Shown piece by piece: positions 27,394-36,389 of a stretch of 64,000 nt of DNA. Below the pieces are notes generated by a model. It was given only the letters and a program-made list of their open reading frames with translations. It had not been told where the DNA came from and ran no database searches. Source of the DNA: Ectothiorhodospiraceae bacterium (GTDB taxonomy: Bacteria; Pseudomonadota; Gammaproteobacteria; Nitrococcales; Aquisalimonadaceae). Positions within the stretch are counted from its first letter, which is position 1. Each line of letters opens with the position of its first letter. The stretch is from the NCBI GenBank assembly GCA_020831885.1, contig JAFIFU010000011.1:1-64000 (forward strand), in the 5' to 3' direction. The translations under genes and the position numbers were made by a program.

Positions 27394-28254
27394 ATGGATC
27401 AGGCAGCAGGGTTACGACGAATGGCCAGTCCGCGTCCGGTGAAGGTGATCGCGGTCACCAGCGGCAAGGGGGGGGTCGGCAAGAGCAGTGTTTCGGTGAA
27501 CCTGGCGGCGGCGCTGGCCCGCACCGGTGACCGCGTCATGCTCATGGATGCGGATCTGGGCTTGGCCAACGTGGATGTGCTGCTGGGCATCACACCGCGT
27601 TACAACCTCGCCCATGTCATTGACGGCGAGGTGACGCTGGAGGAGATCCTGGTCCAGGGCCCGGAGGGCATGCTGATCGTCCCGGCGTCTTCCGGCACCA
27701 AGCGCATGGCCGAGCTGGGACCGGCGGAAAACGCCGGCCTCATCCGCAGCTTCAGCGAGCTGGGCCATGACATCGATTATCTCATCATCGATACGGCGGC
27801 GGGTATCGCGGACAGCGTCATCAGCTTCTCCCGGGCGGCTCGCGATGTGCTTGTGGTGGCCCAGGACGAGCCCTCGTCCATCACTGATGCCTATGCGCTG
27901 ATCAAGGTGCTGAACCGGGACTATCAGGTCCGTCGCATGCATGTGGTGGCGAACATGATCCGCGACGGGCGGCAGGGCCAGGCACTGTTCGAGAAACTGC
28001 TGCGGGTGACCGACCGCTACCTGGATGTGACGCTGAACTATCTGGGCGGCATTCCCGCCGACGAGAAGCTGCGCAAGGCGGTCAAGCGGCAGCAGCCGGT
28101 GGTGACCGCCTATCCGGGAAGCCCCTCGGCGCAAGCCTACGCCGATCTGGCCCGTCGTGTGGACAAACTGCCGGCGCCGTCCCAGGCGGAAGGCCATCTC
28201 GAATTCTTCGTGGAACGTCTGGTGCAGTTCAGTGCGGGGGAGGTTGCATCATGA
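27394..28254 (+). CDS. fleN: Flagellar number regulator FleN/FlhG
   Basis: This 286-residue MinD/ParA-type ATPase limits flagellar number by restraining FleQ and FlhF. The N-terminus MDQAAGLRRM carries the DQAxGLR helix that stimulates the FlhF GTPase, which fixes the start at 27394 over the upstream in-frame TTG at 27355. The deviant Walker A is TSGKGGVGKSSVSVNLA. Further motifs are MDADLGLANVDVLLGI and DYLIIDTAAGIADSVI. A C-terminal helix for membrane binding is plausible. The stop overlaps fliA as ATGA. Confidence 0.96.
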   Translation: MDQAAGLRRMASPRPVKVIAVTSGKGGVGKSSVSVNLAAALARTGDRVMLMDADLGLANVDVLLGITPRYNLAHVIDGEVTLEEILVQGPEGMLIVPASSGTKRMAELGPAENAGLIRSFSELGHDIDYLIIDTAAGIADSVISFSRAARDVLVVAQDEPSSITDAYALIKVLNRDYQVRRMHVVANMIRDGRQGQALFEKLLRVTDRYLDVTLNYLGGIPADEKLRKAVKRQQPVVTAYPGSPSAQAYADLARRVDKLPAPSQAEGHLEFFVERLVQFSAGEVAS

Positions 28255-28979
28255 AGTTGCCGGCCGCCGCCTATCAGGCTGTGGAGGCCCAGGGAGAGAA
28301 CGATCTGGTGGTGGAGCATGCATCGCTGGTGAAGCGCATTGCCCATCACCTGGCGGCACGCTTGCCGGATACGGTGCTGCTGGACGATCTGATCCAGGCG
28401 GGCATGATCGGCCTGCTGGAGGCGGCCCGGCAGTTCGACGCCCGGCAGGGCGCCAGTTTCCAGACCTATGCCGGTATCCGTATCCGGGGCGCCATGCTGG
28501 ACGAAATCCGGCGCATGGACTGGACGCCGCGTTCGGTCCACCGCAAGGGGCGTGAGGTTGCGCGGGTGATCCGCGAGATCGAGAATGCCACGGGGCGGGA
28601 TGCCCGGGACAGCGAAGTGATGGAGGCGCTGGGCATCAGTGCCGGGGAATACCATCAGATCCTGCGTGACAGTTGTACCTCCCGGATCTTCAGTATCGAC
28701 CAGGAGGATCCGGACACCGGGGAGATCCGGGAGCCCGCGGGCAATGCACCGGAACCGGTGGACGAACTGGAGGAGGCCGGGTTCCGGCAATCCCTGGCCG
28801 ACGCCATCCGCCGGTTATCCGAACGTGAGCAACTGATCATGTCGCTGTACTACGAGCAGGAGCTCAATCTGAAGGAGATCGGCGCCGTGCTGGGGGTGAG
28901 CGAATCGCGGGTCAGCCAGATTCACGGACGGATCATGCTCAAGTTGCGCGGCTATCTTGCCGATTGGATAGAACAGTAG
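28251..28979 (+). CDS. fliA: Flagellar sigma factor FliA (sigma-28)
   Basis: This 242-residue sigma-70 family protein directs late flagellar and chemotaxis promoters. Region 2 contains VKRIAHHLAARLPDTVLLDD and FQTYAGIRIRGAMLDEIRR, followed by the family DWTPRSVHRKGRE. Region 4 has the HTH LNLKEIGAVLGVSESRVSQI. Promoters matching its consensus precede fliC (2272), the receptor at 43302 and the receptor at 45551. It overlaps fleN by four bases. The anti-sigma factor FlgM is not in the window. Confidence 0.98.
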   Translation: MKLPAAAYQAVEAQGENDLVVEHASLVKRIAHHLAARLPDTVLLDDLIQAGMIGLLEAARQFDARQGASFQTYAGIRIRGAMLDEIRRMDWTPRSVHRKGREVARVIREIENATGRDARDSEVMEALGISAGEYHQILRDSCTSRIFSIDQEDPDTGEIREPAGNAPEPVDELEEAGFRQSLADAIRRLSEREQLIMSLYYEQELNLKEIGAVLGVSESRVSQIHGRIMLKLRGYLADWIEQ

Positions 28980-29091
28980 CCGGAGCGGCGGGATGGCCGT
29001 TGGCGGCGCCATGTGATCAGGTCGTTGACCCGCCGTACGCCTGGGCGCGGACCCATGCGGCAAACGCCTTTTATCAAGAGGGTGAGTGATT

Positions 29092-29490
29092 GTGTCTCTG
29101 GACAAGAACATGAAGATTCTCATCGTGGACGACTTCTCCACGATGCGTCGCATCATCAAGAATCTGCTGCGCGATCTCGGCTTCAACAACACGGTCGAGG
29201 CCGATGACGGCAACACGGCCCTGCCAATCCTGAAGAAGGGCGGTATCGATTTCCTGGTGACTGACTGGAACATGCCGGGGATGACCGGACTGGAATTGCT
29301 GAAAGCGGTCCGGGCCGATCCCGAGTTGCGTTCCCTGCCCGTGCTCATGGTGACGGCCGAATCCAAGCGCGATCAGATCATCGAGGCCGCCCAGGCCGGT
29401 GTCAACGGCTACATCGTGAAGCCGTTCACCGCCAATACCCTCAAGGAAAAGATCGACAAGATCTTTGAACGGATTGCCGCAGGAAGCTAA
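29092..29490 (+). CDS. cheY: Chemotaxis response regulator CheY
   Basis: This 132-residue single-domain receiver carries the signal from CheA to FliM. Acidic pair Asp13-Asp14 ([11 protein letters not shown]), phosphoacceptor Asp58 in [13 protein letters not shown], switch Thr in VTAES and the conserved Lys in YIVKPF are all present. The start is GTG at 29092, with AGAGGGTGA six bases upstream. The nearer ATG at 29110 would also give a functional domain. About 110 bases separate it from fliA, so it may have separate control, although no promoter was recognised. Confidence 0.97.
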   Translation: MSLDKNMKILIVDDFSTMRRIIKNLLRDLGFNNTVEADDGNTALPILKKGGIDFLVTDWNMPGMTGLELLKAVRADPELRSLPVLMVTAESKRDQIIEAAQAGVNGYIVKPFTANTLKEKIDKIFERIAAGS

Positions 29491-29493
29491 ACC

Positions 29494-30255
29494 ATGAGCG
29501 AACATTCCGACGATGATGCGCTGCTGATCTCCGCGCGACGGCTGGTGGAGCGGCTGGAGGCCGGCGACACCGGCACCGAAGCCATTCAGCAGCACCTGGA
29601 CGAACTGACCCGGATCCGCGAAACCCAGTTGTTCCGTGAACTGGGACAGCTCACCCGTGATCTGCACGAGGCCCTCAAGGCCTTCCGCGTCGATTCCCGG
29701 CTCACCGAGCTGGCCGGCGAGATCCCGGATGCCCAGGACCGGTTGAACCACGTCATCAACATGACCGAGCAATCCGCTCACCGGACCTTGACCGCCATCG
29801 AGGAAAGCCTGCCCATGGTGGGGCGGTTCGCCGGGGAGAGCGGCGCACTGTTCCAGCGCTGGCGGCAGTTCCGGGCGCGGGAGCTTTCGGCGGAGCAGTT
29901 CCGGGAGCTGAGCCGGGATCTGGAAACCTTTCTGCAGGCTGTGGAGACCGATGCCCAGCAGGTGCAGAACCACCTCACAGATGCGCTGATGGCACAGGAC
30001 TACCAGGACCTTACCGGGCAGGTCATCCGGCGGGTGATCAACCTGGTGCAGGAGGTGGAGACCAGTCTGGTGTCCCTGATCTCGCTGGCGGGTCAGGGCA
30101 GGGGTGCGGAAACAGCAGAAGCTGCCGATAACAGGGGCAGGCAGCATGAAGGCCGGGATCAGCTCGAGGGGCCCCAGGTCCCCGGGCGTGAGTCTGCCGG
30201 CACTGTCAAAGGCCAGGACGAAGTGGATGATCTGCTCTCCAGTCTTGGATTCTAA
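29494..30255 (+). CDS. cheZ: CheY-P phosphatase CheZ
   Basis: This 253-residue, largely helical phosphatase removes phosphate from CheY. The catalytic segment ALMAQDYQDLTGQVIRRVI contains the conserved Asp and Gln pair. The long helical hairpin lies at about 55-200, followed by a low-complexity linker, and the final EVDDLLSSLGF is the CheY-binding tail. It starts four bases after cheY. Confidence 0.96.
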   Translation: MSEHSDDDALLISARRLVERLEAGDTGTEAIQQHLDELTRIRETQLFRELGQLTRDLHEALKAFRVDSRLTELAGEIPDAQDRLNHVINMTEQSAHRTLTAIEESLPMVGRFAGESGALFQRWRQFRARELSAEQFRELSRDLETFLQAVETDAQQVQNHLTDALMAQDYQDLTGQVIRRVINLVQEVETSLVSLISLAGQGRGAETAEAADNRGRQHEGRDQLEGPQVPGRESAGTVKGQDEVDDLLSSLGF

Positions 30256-30320
30256 AGCCTGAGTCATCGGCGGCGCGGCCGTTCGCGCCCGGTGGCGTCT
30301 GACACAGAACGGGATCAGGT

Positions 30321-32486
30321 ATGGGCATCGATACCGAAGACGATATCGTTCAGGATTTTCTGGTGGAGTCGCGGGAGATCCTCGACGCCCTGGGCGGCCA
30401 GCTCGTGGAACTGGAACAGCGGGGCGACGACCGGGAGCTGCTGAACGCGGTCTTCCGAGGCTTTCACACCATTAAGGGCGGCGCCGGGTTCCTGGCTCTG
30501 GATCCCCTGGTGGACGTCTGCCATCGCACCGAAGATCTGTTCAACCTGCTGCGCAACGGCGAACGTCAGGTCACGGCGGAACTGATGGATCATGTGCTGC
30601 AGGCGCTGGATGTGGTCAACGCCCAGTTCGACCGGTTGGAGGCGGGGGAACATCCGGAGGAGGCCCCTGGGGAGTTGCTGCGGGCGCTGGAGCAACTGGC
30701 GGAGACCGGAACTGTCGCCACCGGCGGGACGGTGGGCGGCCAGGTGGAATCGTTGGCGGAACCGGTCCCGGAAGAGGCGCATCCGGAATCGGGCGATATC
30801 AGCGATGATGAATTCGAGCAGTTGCTGGATGCCCTGGAGGAACCGGAGAGCCGCCCTGCCTCGCCGAGGGATGAGTCCGCCGACGATGCGATGGGCGATG
30901 ACGAGATCAGCGAGGATGAATTCGAGGCCATTCTGGATCAGCTCCATGGTAAGGGCAGACACCAGGGCATTCCTGAGCAGGACGTCCCTGAGCCGGACCT
31001 GCCCGGCGAGCAGGCGTCCAATGCCGGAGACTCCGGAGACTCCGGAGACTCCGGAGACGCCGGAGATTCCGGAGACGCGGGTCGGGACGATGACCTGATC
31101 ACCGAAGACGAGTTCGAGCGACTGCTGGATGAACTCCACGGCAAGGGCCGGGGGCCCGACACGGAACCGGTCGGGGAAACCGCCCGCCACAAGCAGCCGG
31201 TGGATCAGCCCAAGCCCGGAAAGGCGCCGGCCCAGCCCACCGAGAGCGCCGCCGGCGCTGTGGAGGACAAGGCGCGGGCCGCGGCAAGCCGAACGGAAAC
31301 CACCGTGCGCGTGGATACCGCGAAGCTGGACGACATCATGAATCTGGTGGGGGAGTTGGTGCTGGTGCGCAACCGGCTCAGTACCCTGCGGCAGCAGGTG
31401 GGTGATGAGCGCCTGGGACCGGCGGTGGGCGACCTGGAGCTGGTGACCTCGGATCTGCAGGCCGCCGTCATGCAGACCCGGATGCAGCCCATCAAAAAGG
31501 TGTTCGGCCGTTTCCCCCGGCTGGTCCGGGATCTTGCCCGGGGGCTGGGCAAGAGCATCGAGCTGGAGATGCGCGGCGAGGACACCGATCTGGACAAGAA
31601 CCTGGTGGAGGCCCTGGCCGATCCCCTGATTCACCTGGTGCGCAATTCCTGCGACCACGGCATTGAGTCCCCGGAGGAACGCAAGGCCGCCGGCAAGCCG
31701 GCCACCGGCCGGATCACCTTATCCGCCGAGCAGGAGGGGGACCACATCCTGCTGATCATCGCGGACGACGGCAAGGGCATGGATCCGGATGCCCTGCGGC
31801 GCAAGGTGGTGGAAAAGGGCCTGATGGACCCGGAAACGGCGGCCCGGCTGGACGACACCGATTGTTTCAACCTGATTTTCATGCCCGGCTTTTCCACCAA
31901 GGAGGAGATCTCCGACGTCTCCGGCCGGGGTGTGGGCATGGATGTGGTGAAGACGCGCATCTCCCAGCTCAACGGAACCGTGGACATCTCCTCCCAACTG
32001 GGGGTGGGGACCACCCTGCGGATCAAAGTGCCGTTGACCCTGGCCATCCTGCCCACGCTGATGGTGACGCTGGATCAGCGCAAGTTCGCCTTGCCCATGT
32101 CGGTGGTGAAGGAGATCTTCGAGCTGGACATGTCCCGCACCAAGGAGGTGGACGGGCGGCGGGTGGTGATGGTGCGCAACAAGGCCATGCCGCTTTTCTT
32201 CCTGGATCGCTGGATCCGGCGGATCAACAACGCCCACGCGTTCGGCGAGGAGGGCGGCGACGGGCGGCCCCAGTCGCAGCAGGTGGTCACCGTTGTGCTG
32301 GGCCATCAGCCCATCGGATTCGTGGTGGATGAGGTGCTCGGTCTGGAGGAGGTGGTGATCAAGCCGCTGGGCGCCATGCTCCAGGGGCTGCCCGGCTTGG
32401 CCGGGTCCACCATCACCGGTGATGGACGCATTTCCCTGATCATCGACATCCCCAGCCTGGTGAAATCCTACGGCGGGATGTTGTAA
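30321..32486 (+). CDS. cheA: Chemotaxis histidine kinase CheA
   Basis: This 721-residue CheA is the array kinase. The P1 domain has His49 in FRGFHTIKGGAGFL. Residues about 155-325 form an acidic linker instead of a recognisable P2 domain. The linker holds three copies of a D/E-rich module: ISDDEFEQLLDALEE, ISEDEFEAILDQLHGKG and ITEDEFERLLDELHGKG. P3 dimerisation, the P4 kinase (LVRNSCDHGIESPEER, then DDGKGMD and GRGVGMDVVKT) and the P5 CheW-like domain are intact. Vibrio CheA carries a linker region that binds ParP, and parP is present downstream, so these modules may be the ParP or CheY docking sites (inference). Confidence 0.97.
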   Translation: MGIDTEDDIVQDFLVESREILDALGGQLVELEQRGDDRELLNAVFRGFHTIKGGAGFLALDPLVDVCHRTEDLFNLLRNGERQVTAELMDHVLQALDVVNAQFDRLEAGEHPEEAPGELLRALEQLAETGTVATGGTVGGQVESLAEPVPEEAHPESGDISDDEFEQLLDALEEPESRPASPRDESADDAMGDDEISEDEFEAILDQLHGKGRHQGIPEQDVPEPDLPGEQASNAGDSGDSGDSGDAGDSGDAGRDDDLITEDEFERLLDELHGKGRGPDTEPVGETARHKQPVDQPKPGKAPAQPTESAAGAVEDKARAAASRTETTVRVDTAKLDDIMNLVGELVLVRNRLSTLRQQVGDERLGPAVGDLELVTSDLQAAVMQTRMQPIKKVFGRFPRLVRDLARGLGKSIELEMRGEDTDLDKNLVEALADPLIHLVRNSCDHGIESPEERKAAGKPATGRITLSAEQEGDHILLIIADDGKGMDPDALRRKVVEKGLMDPETAARLDDTDCFNLIFMPGFSTKEEISDVSGRGVGMDVVKTRISQLNGTVDISSQLGVGTTLRIKVPLTLAILPTLMVTLDQRKFALPMSVVKEIFELDMSRTKEVDGRRVVMVRNKAMPLFFLDRWIRRINNAHAFGEEGGDGRPQSQQVVTVVLGHQPIGFVVDEVLGLEEVVIKPLGAMLQGLPGLAGSTITGDGRISLIIDIPSLVKSYGGML
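31022..31078 (+). repeat. 9-bp tandem repeat inside cheA
   Basis: About six copies of a 9-base unit, consensus GACTCCGGA with C/G/T variants, encode alternating G-D-S and G-D-A tripeptides in the CheA linker. The unit is a multiple of three, so length change would keep the frame. Confidence 0.85.
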
Positions 32487-32508
32487 ACGCACAGCGAAGG
32501 GGACAGGT

Positions 32509-33576
32509 TTGCACAAGGTTCGGGTACTGGTCGTCGACGATTCCAGCTTCTTCCGCCGGCGTATCCGGGAGATTCTCACCGCCGATACCGGCATCGAGGT
32601 CATCGGCGAGGCCACCAACGGACGGGATGCCGTGGAGCAGGTCATCCGGCTGCGTCCGGATGTGGTCACCATGGATATCGAGATGCCGGAGCTGGACGGC
32701 ATTTCCGCGGTGCGGGAGATCATGCGGCGCCGGCCGACGCCGGTGCTGATGTTCTCCTCGCTCACCGTCGAGGGGGCGAAAGCCACACTGGACGCACTGG
32801 ATGCCGGGGCCGTGGACTTTCTTCCCAAGCGCTTCTCCGACATCTCCTCGGATGCGGCGAAAGCCCGGCAGCAGCTACAGCAGCGTGTCATTGCGGTGGG
32901 CCGGCAGCGGGCGGCCACGCCCCCGGTGCCGGCGCAACGGGCCGGGACGGCGAGACCGGCTCCGGAAACGGTGTCCGCACCGTCCCGTTCCGCCCGTGCC
33001 CCGCGCGCCAGTGCGCTGGATGTGGTGGTCATCGGGGCGTCCACCGGCGGCCCGGTCGCCTTGCAGCGATTGCTGACACGGCTCCCGGCGGACTTTCCTG
33101 TGCCTGTGGTGCTGGTGCAGCACATGCCGGCGAATTTCACCCGGGCCTTTGCCCAGCGGGTCAACGGTCTATGTGCCGTTCAGGTGCGCGAGGCCGTGGA
33201 AGGGGATGTCCTGCGGCCAGGGCAGGCGCTGCTGGCACCCGGGGGGCGGCATCTGGGCCTGATCCGGCGCGGTGGCCTCACGGTGCGCCTGCTGGAGCCC
33301 AGCGCCACCCAGTTCTACAAACCCAGCGTGGATGTGGCCTTCGCCTCCGCTGCCGAGGCCTGTCCCGGGCGCGTGCTCGGTATCGTGCTGACCGGGATGG
33401 GGGCGGATGGCTGTGAGGGAGCCCGCCGGCTCAAGCAGGGCGGTTCCCACATCTGGGCCCAGGACGAAGCGACCTCGGTGATCTATGGCATGCCCGGGGC
33501 TGTGGCCAGGGCAGGGCTCACGGATCGTATCCTGCCGCTGGACGCGATCGCGGATGGACTGGCCCAGTTGCGATAG
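32509..33576 (+). CDS. cheB: Chemotaxis methylesterase/deamidase CheB
   Basis: This 355-residue CheB demethylates receptors. The receiver domain has VLVVDDSSFFRRR and phosphoacceptor Asp56 in VVTMDIEMPELDG. A proline/alanine linker leads to the esterase domain with the serine in VIGASTGGPVALQ, histidine in VLVQHMPANFT and aspartate in TGMGADGCEGARRL. The only start near the family N-terminus is TTG at 32509, with AAGGGGA well placed before it. No cheR lies in the window, so its methyltransferase partner must be encoded elsewhere. Confidence 0.96.
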   Translation: MHKVRVLVVDDSSFFRRRIREILTADTGIEVIGEATNGRDAVEQVIRLRPDVVTMDIEMPELDGISAVREIMRRRPTPVLMFSSLTVEGAKATLDALDAGAVDFLPKRFSDISSDAAKARQQLQQRVIAVGRQRAATPPVPAQRAGTARPAPETVSAPSRSARAPRASALDVVVIGASTGGPVALQRLLTRLPADFPVPVVLVQHMPANFTRAFAQRVNGLCAVQVREAVEGDVLRPGQALLAPGGRHLGLIRRGGLTVRLLEPSATQFYKPSVDVAFASAAEACPGRVLGIVLTGMGADGCEGARRLKQGGSHIWAQDEATSVIYGMPGAVARAGLTDRILPLDAIADGLAQLR

Positions 33577-33597
33577 CAACGGTGAGGATGGCGGGTG

Positions 33598-34392
33598 ATG
33601 AAGGTCTGGGCGGTTTCGAATCAGAAGGGTGGGGTGGGCAAGACCACCACCGCCGTGAGTCTGGCCGGACTGCTGGCCAACCGGGGCAGCCGGGTGCTGC
33701 TGGTGGACATGGATCCCCACGGTTCCATGACCGCGTACTTCGGATTCGACCCGGAATCGGTGTCTCCAGGCGTGTATGAACTGTTCCGGGACGACTTTGA
33801 CGCCGCCCGGCTCCCGGAACTGCCCCGGGACACCAGAGTGGACGGTATCAGCCTGCTGCCCGCATGTACCGCCTTGGCGACGCTGGACCGGCAGTTGGGA
33901 GCCCGGCACGGCAAGGGGCTGGTTCTGCATCGGGCGGTGCGGCAACTGGCGGACCGCTTCGACGTGGTGTGTATCGACTGCCCGCCCATGCTCGGCGTGC
34001 TCATGATCAACGCTCTGGCTGCCTGTGACGAGTTGCTGGTGCCGGTCCAGACCGAATTCCTGGCGCTGAAAGGGCTGGAGCGGATGATTCGTACGCTGGA
34101 CATGGTGCAGAAGTCCCGTGCCCGGGAACTGCCCTACCGGATCGTACCGACCCTGTTCGACCGGCGCACTCGGGCATCGGTGGATACCCTGCGTGAGTTG
34201 CGCAGCCGGTATCCGGATCGGGTATGGGACGGTGCCATTCCCGTGGACACGCAATTCCGGGAAGCGAGCCGGCTGGGTGTGCCTCTGACGGTGCTGCATC
34301 CCTGGTCCCGGGGCAGTCAGGCGTACCGGAAACTGTTGCAGAACTTGCTGGATGATGGCGACGGGTTGTCGCAGGCGGTGGGACATGAATAG
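33598..34392 (+). CDS. parC: ParA-like ATPase ParC, polar chemotaxis array positioning
   Basis: This 264-residue Soj/ParA-type ATPase has a deviant Walker A (SNQKGGVGKTTTAVSLAGLL), Walker A' MDPHGSMTAYFG and Walker B VVCIDCPPMLGVLM. In Vibrio and Pseudomonas the same position between cheB and the CheW-like genes is held by ParC, which places chemotaxis arrays at the flagellated pole. The ATG at 33598 is used; a GTG lies immediately before it. It overlaps parP by eight bases, supporting a joint function. Confidence 0.88.
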   Translation: MKVWAVSNQKGGVGKTTTAVSLAGLLANRGSRVLLVDMDPHGSMTAYFGFDPESVSPGVYELFRDDFDAARLPELPRDTRVDGISLLPACTALATLDRQLGARHGKGLVLHRAVRQLADRFDVVCIDCPPMLGVLMINALAACDELLVPVQTEFLALKGLERMIRTLDMVQKSRARELPYRIVPTLFDRRTRASVDTLRELRSRYPDRVWDGAIPVDTQFREASRLGVPLTVLHPWSRGSQAYRKLLQNLLDDGDGLSQAVGHE

Positions 34393-35170
34393 GTCGGAGA
34401 ACACGGCGGCCCGGGAACTGGTGGATTCCCGGGATGCGGTCTGGCACTACCTGGATGCGCTGCTGCAGGATATTCCGGAGGAATCCGGTCCGGCAGCGGT
34501 GGAGCAATCCCCGCCGGCGGATGCGCTCCGGGTGGAATCAGCGCAACGCCCGGCCGCCTTGGCGCAAACTCGGTCGCTGTTTCGGGAGGAATCGCGGGCG
34601 GATCCCGTGGTTGCGCCGGCGGAGACCGGCCAGCCCCTGCGGACTATTGATGCGCCGGCGGTTGAATCCCGGCCGGAGCCGCAATCCGAGCCGTTGCCGG
34701 AGTGGAGGGCCCGCGAGTTTCAGGCACTGTTCTTCTACGTGGGCGGCCTGCGGCTTGCGGTGCCGCTGACCGAGCTGCACAGCGTGGTGTCCTGGGGCGA
34801 CGTGGACGTGACCGCCATGCCCAATCAGCCGGCCTGGTTCATGGGCTTGATGCCCTACCGGGACCGCAAGGTGCGTGTGATCGATACCGCGGCCATGGTT
34901 TTGCCGGAGAACAAACGCTCCACGCCCGAGGCGCAGGCGGCCCCCGCCCATATTCTGGTGGTGGGGGACGGTAGTTGGGGACTGGTCTGTCACGGTATCG
35001 GCGACGTCATCCGCCTGCAGCCCGACGAGGTGAAATGGCGGAGCGGGCAGGGCAAGCGGCGCTGGCTGGCGGGAACCGTCATCGGACATCTGTCCGCGCT
35101 GGTGGATACCGACGCCTTCGCGGACATGTTGGACGGCCGGGGCTCAACCTCCCCGGCGGCCGGCCGATAA
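34385..35170 (+). CDS. parP: CheW-like array protein ParP
   Basis: This 261-residue protein has a long proline/glutamate-rich N-terminal region (1-115) and a C-terminal CheW-like domain (ALFFYVGGLRLAVPLTELHS, then MPNQPAWFMGLMPYRDRKVR). It matches ParP, whose array integration domain binds CheA and receptors and links them to ParC. The gene order parC-parP-cheW is that of polar-array gammaproteobacteria. The start overlaps the end of parC. A plain CheW-like paralogue is the alternative, but the long disordered N-terminus favours ParP. Confidence 0.85.
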   Translation: MNRSENTAARELVDSRDAVWHYLDALLQDIPEESGPAAVEQSPPADALRVESAQRPAALAQTRSLFREESRADPVVAPAETGQPLRTIDAPAVESRPEPQSEPLPEWRAREFQALFFYVGGLRLAVPLTELHSVVSWGDVDVTAMPNQPAWFMGLMPYRDRKVRVIDTAAMVLPENKRSTPEAQAAPAHILVVGDGSWGLVCHGIGDVIRLQPDEVKWRSGQGKRRWLAGTVIGHLSALVDTDAFADMLDGRGSTSPAAGR

Positions 35171-35207
35171 AGGGTGCAGTAGGGCCGATACCTTCAAGGG
35201 GATGCGC

Positions 35208-35711
35208 ATGGCTGAGAAGCAGGCAGTGATCAGACAACAGGACGCCGGCCAGGCAGATGCCGGCGTTGCGAACCAGTGGGTGACCTTCTCCCTGGCCGAG
35301 GAGACCTATGGCATTGATGTCATGCGGGTGCAGGAAGTGCTCCCCATGAGCGAGATCGCACCGGTTCCCGGCGCACCGCCTTACGTGCTGGGGATCATCA
35401 ATCTGCGCGGCAACGTGGTGACGGTGATTGACACCCGCATGCGCTTCGGCCTGGAATCCCGCGAAACCGACAGCGCCAGCCGGATCGTGGTCATTGAGAC
35501 CGACACCCAGGTGGCGGGCATTCTGGTGGACAGCGTTGCGGAGGTGGTCAGCGTCCAGGCGGAGGAGGTGGACGCGGCCCCCAACGTGGGCAACGAGGAA
35601 TCCTCCCGTTACATCTACGGTGTGGTCAGCCGCGGCGACGAGCTGCTGATTCTGGTGGATGTGAACAAGCTGCTGACCAAGGAAGAGTGGCAGGAGGTGG
35701 CCTCGCTATAG
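35208..35711 (+). CDS. cheW: Chemotaxis coupling protein CheW
   Basis: This 167-residue CheW couples receptors to CheA. The SH3-like subdomains show VTFSLAEETYGIDVMRVQEV, PPYVLGIINLRGNVVTVID and ILVDSVAEVVSVQAEEVD. The ATG at 35208 is chosen because AAGGGG lies six bases upstream; the ATG at 35202 abuts the ribosome-binding site. It follows parP by 37 bases. Confidence 0.97.
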   Translation: MAEKQAVIRQQDAGQADAGVANQWVTFSLAEETYGIDVMRVQEVLPMSEIAPVPGAPPYVLGIINLRGNVVTVIDTRMRFGLESRETDSASRIVVIETDTQVAGILVDSVAEVVSVQAEEVDAAPNVGNEESSRYIYGVVSRGDELLILVDVNKLLTKEEWQEVASL

Positions 35712-35842
35712 GAATCGATCAGCGCTTCCTATGGTTGCCTGCACCGGCCGGGGCTCGCACAATGCACCTCCGGGCATGGTAATCGGGATGAGCGCCGCAT
35801 GGAGAACAGCTATCGTCGCGTCGGGCTCCGGGGGATGAGGGT

Positions 35843-36217
35843 ATGAGCCTGGCCCTGGCCGTACTGGCGCTGGCCGTGGCGCTGCTGGCGGGTGTACTGG
35901 CATACCGCCGGATCAGTGGGCTGGAGCGGCGGCTCTCAGCGCTGGAGGGGGAGCGGCGGCAGGAAGCCGAGACGGTCAGGGCACTGTCTGCCGGTGCCGT
36001 GAGTCACGGCGAGCAGGTGATCCGCGTCCAGCGGGAGCTTTCCCGCCTGAAAGAGCAGCTCACCACCCTGGCGGCTCGCGGCGGCGGGGCCGAAGTGTTT
36101 GAACAGGCCATCCGCATGGCGCGCCGCGGTGCCAGCCGGGAGGATATCATCCAGACCTGTGGCCTGAGCCAGGTGGAGGCGGACCTGGTGCTGTTGCTGC
36201 ACCGGGAGGAAGAGTAG
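35843..36217 (+). CDS. DUF2802-type membrane-anchored coiled-coil protein
   Basis: This 124-residue protein has an N-terminal membrane helix (LALAVLALAVALLAGVLAYR), a coiled coil (about 27-75) and a C-terminal helical domain (FEQAIRMARRGASREDIIQT, then CGLSQVEADLVLLLHR). Proteins of this family recur directly after cheW in polar-flagellated gammaproteobacteria. No function is established. It closes the + strand block and converges on the FlhB-like gene across a REP-like element. Confidence 0.8.
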   Translation: MSLALAVLALAVALLAGVLAYRRISGLERRLSALEGERRQEAETVRALSAGAVSHGEQVIRVQRELSRLKEQLTTLAARGGGAEVFEQAIRMARRGASREDIIQTCGLSQVEADLVLLLHREEE

Positions 36218-36302
36218 TTATCTGCTGGCCAGGCCCCACGGGATGCGCATCACTGGCTTATCAACGCTTGGCAACCCGGTCCGGCCTTCCAGTTGTTCGA
36301 TG

Positions 36303-36337
36303 TCGGAGATCCCTGCCGCGCAGGGCTTCCGACCTAC
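36303..36337 (-). repeat. REP-like palindromic element
   Basis: On the - strand it reads head GTAGGTCGGAAGC, stem CCTGC/GCAGG, tail GATCTCCGA. It lies in the 172-base gap between the convergent DUF2802 and FlhB-like genes and could act as a transcript barrier in both directions. It is the last copy seen in the window. Confidence 0.75.
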
Positions 36338-36389
36338 GCCTGGATGCGGCTCCGTTGGTTGAACGTTTGGTGACGCGTCCTGCAAGGGA

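Noticed and set aside
31022-31078. CRISPR-like repeat array
   Set aside because: Nine-base in-frame repeats with no spacers; part of cheA.
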